Translations under genes and position numbers: made by a program
In this document: positions 7,281 to 14,260 of the stretch, piece after piece
How the letters are laid out: the number at the start of each line of letters is the position of its first letter
How positions within the stretch are numbered: the first letter of the stretch is position 1
NCBI GenBank assembly: GCA_021806845.1
Contig: JAKAPV010000032.1
Location: forward strand, 1-16,704
Direction: 5' to 3'
Length of the DNA stretch: 16,704 nt
Origin: Bacillota bacterium
GTDB taxonomy: Bacteria; Bacillota; Sulfobacillia; JAJZYS01; JAJYTV01
Notes under the pieces: generated by a model
Told to the model about the DNA's origin: nothing
Databases searched by the model: none
Seen by the model: only the letters and a program-made list of their open reading frames with translations

Positions 7281-7324
7281 GCAAACAACAAAGGGGAGGC
7301 TACGGCCTCCCCTTTGTTGTTTGC
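7281..7324. terminator. Bidirectional intrinsic terminator, 20-bp perfect stem with UACG tetraloop
   Basis: The arms at 7281-7300 and 7305-7324 are perfectly complementary over 20 bp, with the loop TACG at 7301-7304. On the plus strand the GC-rich core GGGGAGGC/GCCTCCCC is followed by TTTGTTGTTTGC, and symmetry gives the same on the minus strand, so it can stop both the permease operon and read-through from the opposing lpd side. The loop is of the very stable UNCG class, closed by a C-G pair. It starts one base after the stop codon of the permease gene. Confidence 0.88.
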
Positions 7325-7370
7325 TGGGACGCGGCAAGGCTTCTCTGGCATGCGGCGGCCAGGGCCCGAA

Positions 7371-7404
7371 AAGGGGCGCGCCCGCCCTCTCGGGCAGGCG
7401 CGCC
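7371..7404 (-). terminator. Intrinsic terminator of the pyruvate dehydrogenase operon
   Basis: The self-complementary GGCGCGCC at 7375-7382 pairs with the copy at 7397-7404; GCCC (7384-7387) pairs with GGGC (7392-7395), with one C-A mismatch between and the loop TCTC. Read on the minus strand, the hairpin lies 12 nt after the lpd stop and is followed by CCTTTT, a short T-run. Read-through would meet the stronger bidirectional hairpin next. Confidence 0.6.
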
Positions 7405-7416
7405 GCTGGTGCGCTC

Positions 7417-8823
7417 TCAGCGTCCGAAGTAGTGGGTTGCGCGGCCGATCAGGCCTTCCGCGGCCTCCATCACCGTCTCCGAGAGCGTCGGGTGCGGGTG
7501 GATGCTGCGCGCGATATCCTCGGCGACCGCGCCCATCTCGATCGCGAGGACGCCCTCCGCGATCAGCTCGCCCGCGCCCGGGCCGGCGACGCCGACGCCG
7601 AGCACGAGGCCGGAATCGGGATCGGCGAGGATCTTCGTGATGCCGTCCTGGCGCCCGAGCGACGTCGCGCGGCCAGATGCCCCCCAGGGGAAGCGGCCGA
7701 CCTTGATGGGGATGCCGCGCTCCTTTGCCTCGCGCTCGGTGAGACCGGCCCACGCGATCTCGGGATCGGTAAAGACGACAGCCGGGATGGCGGCAGGGTC
7801 GTAGGCGCTCCTCTGCCCTGCGGCGGCTTCCGCCGCGATGCGCCCCTCGTACGAGGCCTTGTGCGCGAGCATGGGCTGTCCAGCGACGTCGCCGATGGCG
7901 AAGATGTTGGGTACGGCTGTGCGGCGCTGCGCGTCGACCTGCAGGAAGCCATGGGCGTCCGGGGAGATGCCGAGGGCCTCAAGGCCGATGCCGGCCGTCT
8001 GCGGTGCGCGCCCGACCGAGACGAGCACTGCCTCGCACTCGAGCGCCTCTTGCTTGCCGTCCTGCAGCAAGAGTGCGGCGGAGAGCCCTGTGCGCGTCTC
8101 CGTCAGCGACTCGACGCGCGTCGAGAGGAGGATGCGCATCTCCTTGCCCAGGCGCTGGGCGAGGGGGCGCACAAGGTCCTCGTCGACGCCGGGCAGGAGT
8201 CCAGCCGTGACCTCCACGACGGTGACCTCGGAGCCGAGCGCCTGGTAGACGGTTGCGAGTTCCGCCCCGATGTAGCCGCCGCCGACGACGAGGAGGCGCT
8301 TTGGCACCTCGCGCAGCTCGAGCGCCGCGGTGGAGTCCCAGACGCGCGGGCTCTGGAGGTCGAGCGCAGGGAGCGTGCGCGGCAGCGAGCCGGTCGCGAT
8401 GATCGCGCTGCCGAACGAGATCTCCTGGCTGCCGCCCGCGGCGAGATCCACGTGCAGCCTGCGCGCGTCGAGGAAGCGGCCGCGCCCCTGCACGTAGTCG
8501 ATCTTGCGCTGGCGCGCGAGCTGACCGAGACCGCCCGTGAGCTTCCCGACGACCGCATCCTTCTGACGGCGCAGGGCCTCAAGATCGATGTCGGGCTGCC
8601 CGAAGCGCACGCCGAAGGCTGCGATCTCGCGCGACTCGCGCAGCACAGACGCGACGTGCAGGAGGGTCTTCGAAGGGATGCAGCCGCGGTAGAGGCAGAC
8701 GCCGCCCGGGTTTTCGGCGGCGTCGACGAGCGTCACCGAGAGGCCGAGATCCGCGGCGGCGAAGGCTGCGGCGTTGCCGCCGGGTCCGCCGCCGAGTACG
8801 AGGAGATCGCGTTCGTCCGCCAC
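7417..8823 (-). CDS. lpdA: Dihydrolipoyl dehydrogenase (E3)
   Basis: This is the FAD enzyme that reoxidises dihydrolipoamide with NAD+ and completes the pyruvate dehydrogenase cycle in the cytoplasm. Residues are numbered from the GTG at 8823. The FAD dinucleotide motif is LLVLGGGPGGNAA near residues 7-19. The redox disulfide is in GGVCLYRGCIPSK (Cys43 and Cys48). The NAD motif is LLVVGGGYIGAELA, and FAIGDVAGQPMLAHKA is the second FAD contact. The dimer-interface base is His444 in HPHPTLSE, with Glu449. At 468 residues it has normal E3 length and carries no lipoyl domain. GTG at 8823 lies 6 nt after GGAGGG; a TTG at 8829 that overlaps the E2 stop is directly against that site and less likely. 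The gene is last in the operon. Confidence 0.94.
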   Translation of the reverse strand: MADERDLLVLGGGPGGNAAAFAAADLGLSVTLVDAAENPGGVCLYRGCIPSKTLLHVASVLRESREIAAFGVRFGQPDIDLEALRRQKDAVVGKLTGGLGQLARQRKIDYVQGRGRFLDARRLHVDLAAGGSQEISFGSAIIATGSLPRTLPALDLQSPRVWDSTAALELREVPKRLLVVGGGYIGAELATVYQALGSEVTVVEVTAGLLPGVDEDLVRPLAQRLGKEMRILLSTRVESLTETRTGLSAALLLQDGKQEALECEAVLVSVGRAPQTAGIGLEALGISPDAHGFLQVDAQRRTAVPNIFAIGDVAGQPMLAHKASYEGRIAAEAAAGQRSAYDPAAIPAVVFTDPEIAWAGLTEREAKERGIPIKVGRFPWGASGRATSLGRQDGITKILADPDSGLVLGVGVAGPGAGELIAEGVLAIEMGAVAEDIARSIHPHPTLSETVMEAAEGLIGRATHYFGR

Positions 8824-8825
8824 GG

Positions 8826-10130
8826 TCAACCCTCCAGGGCGAGCAGGAATGGCGACTCGACGACTTCGCAGACGAAGCGCAGGAAGCGCGCCGCGTCCGC
8901 GCCGTCGATGAGCCGGTGGTCGTAGGAGAGCGAAAGGGGCAGGATGCTGCGCGGCGCGAAGGCCGTGCCGTCCCAGCGGGGCTGGATCTCTGTGCGCGAA
9001 ACGCCGAGGATCGCGACCTCGGGGCTGTTCACGATCGGGGTGAAGCCGGTGCCGCCGATGCCGCCGAGGTTCGAGATGCTGAAGCAGCCGCCTTGCATGT
9101 CATCGGAGGTGAGCTTCGCGCTGCGCGCCTTCTCGGCGAGCGCGCTGAGCTCCACCGAGAGATCCGCGATGCTCTTGCGGCCGACGTCGCGCACGACCGG
9201 CACCAGGAGGCCCCGCGGGGTGTCGACGGCGACGCCGATGTGCGTGTATTCCTTGTAGACGATCTCGCCGCGGGCGAGGTCGAGGCTCGCGTTGAACTTC
9301 GGGTACTTGCGCAGGGCGAGGGCGACCACCTTCAGCAGCACAGCCGTCACGGTAAGCTTGCCGCCGCGGTCGGCGACCGCCTGCGCGTGCAGGCGGCGCA
9401 GGCGCTCGAGTTCCGTGACGTCCGCCGCGTCGAACTGCGTGACCTGCGGCACGTTCGGCCAGGACTGGCCGAGGTGGTGGGCAGTGGCGCGGCGCACCGC
9501 GCCGACGCCCTCGCGCCGCACGGGGCCGAAGCGGCTGAAGTCCGGCAGCGCGGCGGGCGCGGCGCCGGCCGCGGGTGCGGCGGAACGCGCGCGCACGTGC
9601 GCCTTCACGTCCTGCAGCGAGATGCGGCCCGCGGGCCCTGTGCCCTGGACCTGCGCGAGCTCGACGCCGAGTTCGCGGGCGAAGCGCCGCACGCTGGGCG
9701 CGGCCGGGAGCCGGCTGCCCGCGGCGGACAGGGGCGCGGGTGGCGGGGCAGCTGCCGCGGCCGGGGCTGGGGCGGGCGCGTCCGCCGCCGCTGCTGGAGC
9801 GGCTGCCGCCGGCTGGGCGGCGGGCTCGTCCCTGACAGGGTCCTTTGCAGGCGCAGGGGACGCCGCGGGGACAGGGGACGCCTTCGTCCCTGCCTGCTCC
9901 GCCACTGTCAGCACGAGGGTGCCCTCGGCGACCTCGTCGCCCGGCTGCACATGCACGGCTTCGACCGTGCCGGCCACCGTCGACGGGACTTCGACGACGG
10001 CTTTTTCCGTCTCTACTTCGAGCACCGACTGGTCGAGGGCGAGTGCGTCCCCGGCCCGAACGAGCACCTTGGCGACGGACCCCGTCGCGTCGCCTTCGGC
10101 GAGCTTCGGGAGCCGGAATTCGGTTGGCAT
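8826..10130 (-). CDS. aceF: Dihydrolipoamide acetyltransferase (pyruvate dehydrogenase E2)
   Basis: This 434-residue core subunit carries acetyl groups from E1 to coenzyme A. It has one lipoyl domain (residues 1-76), with the lipoylated lysine at Lys43 in VETEKAVVEV. A flexible linker made almost only of Ala and Pro spans about 81-140. The E1/E3-binding domain is at about 145-180 (PSVRRFARELGVELAQVQGT). The catalytic domain runs from about 203 to the end, with the acyltransferase motif DHRLIDG (His405, Asp409). E. coli E2 has three lipoyl domains, so this is a short version. The start ATG at 10130 follows GGAGGAGG, and the gap to aceE is 19 nt. The symbol is by analogy; the clear aceE partner supports pyruvate over 2-oxoglutarate as the pathway. 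Confidence 0.93.
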   Translation of the reverse strand: MPTEFRLPKLAEGDATGSVAKVLVRAGDALALDQSVLEVETEKAVVEVPSTVAGTVEAVHVQPGDEVAEGTLVLTVAEQAGTKASPVPAASPAPAKDPVRDEPAAQPAAAAPAAAADAPAPAPAAAAAPPPAPLSAAGSRLPAAPSVRRFARELGVELAQVQGTGPAGRISLQDVKAHVRARSAAPAAGAAPAALPDFSRFGPVRREGVGAVRRATAHHLGQSWPNVPQVTQFDAADVTELERLRRLHAQAVADRGGKLTVTAVLLKVVALALRKYPKFNASLDLARGEIVYKEYTHIGVAVDTPRGLLVPVVRDVGRKSIADLSVELSALAEKARSAKLTSDDMQGGCFSISNLGGIGGTGFTPIVNSPEVAILGVSRTEIQPRWDGTAFAPRSILPLSLSYDHRLIDGADAARFLRFVCEVVESPFLLALEG

Positions 10131-10149
10131 GGTGTGCGGCCTCCTCCGA

Positions 10150-12834
10150 TCAGACGTCGAGCGGGCTGGGCTTTTCAGGATCGATCTCGAGCTCGCGCGC
10201 AGCCTTCCCGAGCGTGCGCGCGTCGATCTGCCCGTCGCGCAGCAGGCCAGAGAGCGCCGCAAACGCGATCTGACGCGCGTCGACCTCGAAGAAGGAGCGC
10301 AGCGCGGCCCGGGTCTCGCTGCGGCCGAAGCCGTCGGTTCCGAGGGAGATGAGGCGGCGCGGCATCCAGCGCGCCAGGGAGTCGGGGAGCGCCTTGACAT
10401 AGTCCGAGGCGGCGACGATCGGGCCCTCTCCCTGCGAGAGGACCTGGGTCACGTAGGGGACCGCGGGCTCCAAAGACGGCGTACGCCAATTGCGGCGCTC
10501 CACCGCCTGGGCGTCGCGGTAGAGCTCCTTGTAGCTCGTGGCGCTGTAGACGTCCGCGCCGACGCCGTAGCGGTCGGAGAGGAGCTGCTGCGCCGCGAGC
10601 GCCTCGTTGAGGATGGCGCCCGAGCCGAGCAGCTGCGCGCGCAGCTTCGGCTTCTCGAGCGGCGAGCGGCGCAGCAGGTACAGCCCGCGCACGATCCCTT
10701 CCTCGACGGCGTCGTCTTCCGGCATCGGCAGGTGGCGGTAATTCTCGTTGCCGACCGTGAGGTAGTAGTAGACGGCCGCTTGATCTTCGAACATGCGGCG
10801 CAGCCCGTCCCGCACAATCGCGGCGATCTCGTAGGCGAACGCGGGGTCGTAGGCCTTCACGTTGGGGATTGGGTAGGCGAGCAGGTGCGAATTGCCGTCT
10901 TGGTGCTGGAGCCCTTCGCCCTGGAGCTGCGTGCGGCCGGAGAGGCCTCCGACCAGGAACCCGCGCGAGCGCATCTCCGCCGCCGCCCAGGCAAGGTCTC
11001 CGATGCGCTGCAGGCCGAAGTTCGAGTAGAACCAGTAGAACGGGATGAGCTCCGTGCCGTGGGTGTAGCCGGCGGTCGCGGCGCCGATGAAGGACGCCAT
11101 GGCGCCCGCTTCGTTGATGCCTTCCTCGAGCACCTGGCCGTCCTTGGTCTCCTTGTACGGCAGCAGCGTCGCGCGATCGACGGGCTCATAGAGCTGGCCG
11201 ACCGGGGAGTAGATGCCGACCTGGCGGAAGAAGCCCTCCATGCCGAACGTGCGGGCCTCGTCCGGGATGATCGGCACGATCCGGCTGCCGATCGCCGGGT
11301 CGCGCAGGAGGTTCCCGAGCAGGCGCACGAGCACCATCGTCGTGCTCGCGGGGCGCTCTGTGCCGGTGCGGAACTCCGAGAAGGCGTCGTCGCGGGCAGC
11401 GGGAAGCGGCGTGCCCGGGCCGCTGCGGTGCGGCACGAAGCCGCCCAGCGCCGCGCGCCGGGAAAGCAGGTAGCGGATCTCCGGCGCATCGGCCGGCGGA
11501 CGGTAGAAGGGAGGGTTCACGAGCGCCTCGTCGGGAACCGGCACGCCGGTCACCGTCCGCAGCGCCATGACCTGCTGGTCCGTCAGGTTCTTCTGCTCGT
11601 GCGTGACGTTGCGCGCGGCGACATCCGGACCGAGGTTGTAGCCCTTGATCGTCTGCGCCAGCACGACGGTAGGCCCACCCGTGTGGGCGGCCGCCGCCGC
11701 GAAGGCGGCGTAGACCTTCTCGGGGTCATGGCCGCCCGGGCGCAGGGCCGCGAGCTCCTGGTCGGAGAAGTGCGACGCGAGTTCCTGCAGGTACGGGTCG
11801 TTGAAGAGATGCTGGCGGATGTAGGCGCCGCCTTCGACGACATAGGTCTGGAACTCCCCGTCGACGATCTCGCCGAGGCGTTCCGCGAGCCTGCCGGTTT
11901 GGTCGCGCGCGAAGAGGGCGTCCCACTCCGAGCTCCACAGCACCTTGATGACGTTCCAGCCGGCGCCGCGGAAGATTCCCTCGAGCTCCTGCACGACCTT
12001 GCCGTTGCCGCGCACCGGCCCGTCGAGGCGCTGCAGGTTGCAGTTGACGACGAAGATCAGGTTGTCGAGCTGCTCGCGGGAGGCGAGGCGGATGGCGCCC
12101 AGCGCCTCCGGCTCGTCGATTTCCCCGTCTCCGAGGAACGCCCAGACGCGGCTCTGCGAGGTGTCCCTGAGGCCGCGCGCCCCGATGTAGCGGTTGATGC
12201 GGGCCTGGTAGATCGCCATCAGCGGGCCGAGTCCCATCGAGACCGTGGGGAACTGCCAGAAGCCGGGCATCAGCCAGGGATGCGGATACGAAGAGAGGCC
12301 GCCGCCCTCGGCGAGCTCGCGGCGGAAGTTCTCCAGCTGGACTTCGCTGAGACGCCCCTCGAGGAACGCGCGGGCGTACATGCCCGGAGCCGAGTGCCCC
12401 TGGAAGTAGACCTGGTCGCCGCCGTAGCCATCCTCGCCCGGGGCGCGGAAGAAGTGGTTCTGCGCCACCTCGTAGAGCGTCGCCGCGGATGCGAAGGAGG
12501 AGAGATGCCCGCCGATGCCTTCCGCCTTGCGATTGGCGCGGACGACCATGACGGCAGCGTTCCAGCGCACGAGCGCGTCCAGGCGCGCCTCCAGATGCAG
12601 GTCGCCGGGGTAGGGCGGCTGCTGCTCGCGCGGGATGGTGTTGACGTACGGCGTGATCGGCAGCGGGCTATCGACGATGCCCTCGCGCAGCGCCGCGATG
12701 CGCAGACGGCGCAAAAGGCGCTGCACCCGGGCCGGGTCTCCCTGCCGGATCACGTAGTCGAGCGATTCGAGCCATTCCTGAAGTTCGACGTCAAGCTGCG
12801 CGTCGACGTCGCTGCGACGCAGATCGGTCGCCAT
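10150..12834 (-). CDS. aceE: Pyruvate dehydrogenase E1 component, homodimeric type
   Basis: This thiamine-diphosphate enzyme decarboxylates pyruvate and acetylates the E2 lipoyl arm. It has 894 residues, close to E. coli AceE (887), and can be followed along its whole length: VNTIPRE near 64, WNAAVMVVRANRKAEGIGGH (91-110), NHFFR, GGDQVYFQGHSAPGMYARAFLEGRL, YPHPWLMPGFWQFPTVSMG (183-201), and the ThDP motif GDGEIDEPEALG starting at 235 and closing with NCN at 264-266. The C-terminal half has the pyrimidine-binding region, with DEARTFGMEGFFRQVGIYSP, EGINEAGAMASF and GLSGRTQLQGEGLQHQDG. The ATG at 12834 has AGGGGGAGG about 10 nt upstream; an upstream extension of the open frame to 12984 has no family similarity. 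It is the first gene of the aceE-E2-lpd operon. Confidence 0.96.
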   Translation of the reverse strand: MATDLRRSDVDAQLDVELQEWLESLDYVIRQGDPARVQRLLRRLRIAALREGIVDSPLPITPYVNTIPREQQPPYPGDLHLEARLDALVRWNAAVMVVRANRKAEGIGGHLSSFASAATLYEVAQNHFFRAPGEDGYGGDQVYFQGHSAPGMYARAFLEGRLSEVQLENFRRELAEGGGLSSYPHPWLMPGFWQFPTVSMGLGPLMAIYQARINRYIGARGLRDTSQSRVWAFLGDGEIDEPEALGAIRLASREQLDNLIFVVNCNLQRLDGPVRGNGKVVQELEGIFRGAGWNVIKVLWSSEWDALFARDQTGRLAERLGEIVDGEFQTYVVEGGAYIRQHLFNDPYLQELASHFSDQELAALRPGGHDPEKVYAAFAAAAAHTGGPTVVLAQTIKGYNLGPDVAARNVTHEQKNLTDQQVMALRTVTGVPVPDEALVNPPFYRPPADAPEIRYLLSRRAALGGFVPHRSGPGTPLPAARDDAFSEFRTGTERPASTTMVLVRLLGNLLRDPAIGSRIVPIIPDEARTFGMEGFFRQVGIYSPVGQLYEPVDRATLLPYKETKDGQVLEEGINEAGAMASFIGAATAGYTHGTELIPFYWFYSNFGLQRIGDLAWAAAEMRSRGFLVGGLSGRTQLQGEGLQHQDGNSHLLAYPIPNVKAYDPAFAYEIAAIVRDGLRRMFEDQAAVYYYLTVGNENYRHLPMPEDDAVEEGIVRGLYLLRRSPLEKPKLRAQLLGSGAILNEALAAQQLLSDRYGVGADVYSATSYKELYRDAQAVERRNWRTPSLEPAVPYVTQVLSQGEGPIVAASDYVKALPDSLARWMPRRLISLGTDGFGRSETRAALRSFFEVDARQIAFAALSGLLRDGQIDARTLGKAARELEIDPEKPSPLDV

Positions 12835-13007
12835 ATTTGATGGCCTCCCCCTGAGTGGTTGGCGCGTGGGCCCGTCGAGGGCACGATGAGTGCGTTCGGC
12901 GCCGTGGTCCCGGTGCCGCGTCCCGGACGGACGTAGCGTTCCTCCGGCAAGCATAGCGCAATCGAGCACTGGAAGACAGTTCAAGGCAAACCCGGAGATT
13001 GTGCACT
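12835..13007. promoter_or_regulatory. Divergent promoter region between aceE and the flavoprotein gene
   Basis: This is the only gap that can hold the promoters of two head-to-head genes. On the minus strand TATGCT (about 12950-12955) resembles a -10 box for aceE, but the -35 candidates are weak (TTGAAC lies about 23 nt upstream of it). On the plus strand TTCAAG (12980-12985) and CACTAT (13005-13010) are a poor pair with a spacing of 19. No known operator is recognised. Confidence 0.35.
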
Positions 13008-14117
13008 ATGGACAGGGCAATAGCCCTGCGGTATGAGTTGGTCATGCAGACTAAAACGTCAATTGCCGGCAAACGCAGATTCGATGTGGCAGTGATTGGG
13101 ATGGGGCCCGCCGGTGCCCAGGCGGCGGTGTCGGCGTGGCATCAGGGCCGGGACGTGCTGGTGCTGGACGCCGGCGAGGTGAGCCAGCGCAAGGGGCGCG
13201 CGTACTGGTCGAAATCGGTTCCCCTCGAGGATATCCCGTTCGTGTCGCCGATCACCGGCCCGCGGCTGCGCGCTTCGGTGCAGGAGCGCCTGCGCTCCCT
13301 GCAGCCGCCTGCCCCGGGCGAGAGCGGCGTCACCTTGCGCGGCGCCTACGTGCTGCGCGTCTCGCGCGGGGACGGGGGATTCGAGATCGAGGCGTCGACG
13401 AAGCCGCTGCTGCGCGGCGAGATCGCGGAGCGGGAGACCTTTGCGGCGCGCGCCCTCGTGGTGGCGAGCGGCTTTGAGGACGGGTGGCCCGAGATCGAGG
13501 TCGACCCGGCCGGCCGCCGGATGCTCGAGCGGTACCGCACGGTGTTCCGCTACGCCGGGAACGGCAGCGGCTGGCACCTTTGCATCCGCTGCGACGGCCA
13601 CCTGCATCCTGGAGGGCACTTTGCCCTCGTGGGCGTCGGCGAGGAGATCTATGAGGCGGCGATCGGCGCGCAGGACTTCGCGGGCCGTATCACGATCCTG
13701 ACGAACGGGCGGCCGCACGCGTTCACGCCCGCGGTCTTGGCGCAGGCCGAGGCACGCGACATAGAGATCGACACGCGCCCGATCGTGCGGCACATCGGGC
13801 GGGGAACGGAGCTGCGGGGAGTGCAGTTCGCGGATGGCGAGGAGTTTTACGCAGACGGGTTTCTGGCGGATGAGGGACTTGAACCGAACACCGGGTTTCT
13901 GCAGGACTTCGACCTCTGGCGCAGCCCCGACGGCCTCCTGCGCGTCGGCGACAGCAGTGAGGCGCTACGTCCCGACGGCTCGCCCGAGCCCGGGCTCTTC
14001 GTCGCGGGCGATCTCGTGGCCGGCGCCCGCAAGCTGATCGCGACCGCCGCCGCGTCGGGACAGGATGCGGGGCTCGCGGCGTCCGACTCGCTGCGCCGCT
14101 GGACCTACCCTGACTGA
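13008..14117 (+). CDS. Thioredoxin-reductase-like flavoprotein (FAD/NAD(P)-binding)
   Basis: This pyridine-nucleotide-disulfide oxidoreductase resembles TrxB but is not a standard one. From the ATG at 13008 it has 369 residues. The FAD motif VIGMGPAGAQAA is near residues 29-40. The redox pair is CIRC in WHLCIRCDGHLHPGG (about 192-195), in place of the usual CATC and in the right place just before the nucleotide domain. That domain starts VGVGEEIYEAA, so the third glycine of the usual GGGxxA/G motif is replaced. The end, GLFVAGDLVAGARKLIATAAASGQDAG, is the standard second FAD contact. About 50 extra residues precede the CxxC compared with E. coli TrxB. The ATG at 13008 has GGAG 10 nt upstream; an ATG at 13044 is closer to the family's usual start. 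The partner thiol protein is unknown. It is divergent from aceE and precedes the formate dehydrogenase genes. Confidence 0.85.
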   Translation: MDRAIALRYELVMQTKTSIAGKRRFDVAVIGMGPAGAQAAVSAWHQGRDVLVLDAGEVSQRKGRAYWSKSVPLEDIPFVSPITGPRLRASVQERLRSLQPPAPGESGVTLRGAYVLRVSRGDGGFEIEASTKPLLRGEIAERETFAARALVVASGFEDGWPEIEVDPAGRRMLERYRTVFRYAGNGSGWHLCIRCDGHLHPGGHFALVGVGEEIYEAAIGAQDFAGRITILTNGRPHAFTPAVLAQAEARDIEIDTRPIVRHIGRGTELRGVQFADGEEFYADGFLADEGLEPNTGFLQDFDLWRSPDGLLRVGDSSEALRPDGSPEPGLFVAGDLVAGARKLIATAAASGQDAGLAASDSLRRWTYPD

Positions 14118-14120
14118 GGC

Positions 14121-14152
14121 GCTGGCAGGCGAATCTGTCGGCGCCTTCCAGC
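14121..14152 (+). repeat. Hairpin just after the flavoprotein stop codon
   Basis: GCTGG (14121-14125) pairs with CCAGC (14148-14152), and AGGCG (14127-14131) with CGCCT (14142-14146), with one C-T mismatch between and a 10-nt loop. It starts 4 nt after the stop at 14117. No T-run follows, so it could be a weak terminator or a 3'-end structure. Confidence 0.4.
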
Positions 14153-14260
14153 AGGAGTGTCCTACACCGATACGAATATACAAGCGAATGACCACATTTT
14201 GTGTGTGGCCAACCACGGGACGCGGAGCGCCCCAGGCGTAGGCAGGGGAGGGGATCGACA

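Noticed and set aside
9292..12840. 1182-codon plus-strand open frame
   Set aside because: It is antisense to E2 and aceE, both of which are full-length with all catalytic motifs; the frame is open only because of the third-position GC bias.
12835..12984. 50-residue N-terminal extension of AceE
   Set aside because: It has no similarity to AceE proteins, and the ATG at 12834 has a strong ribosome site and gives the normal family length.
14189..14191. Second TGA in the fdhA frame as another selenocysteine codon in an extended N-terminus
   Set aside because: No SECIS-like hairpin follows, the upstream residues show no Fe-S motif, and a good ribosome site places the start at 14261.
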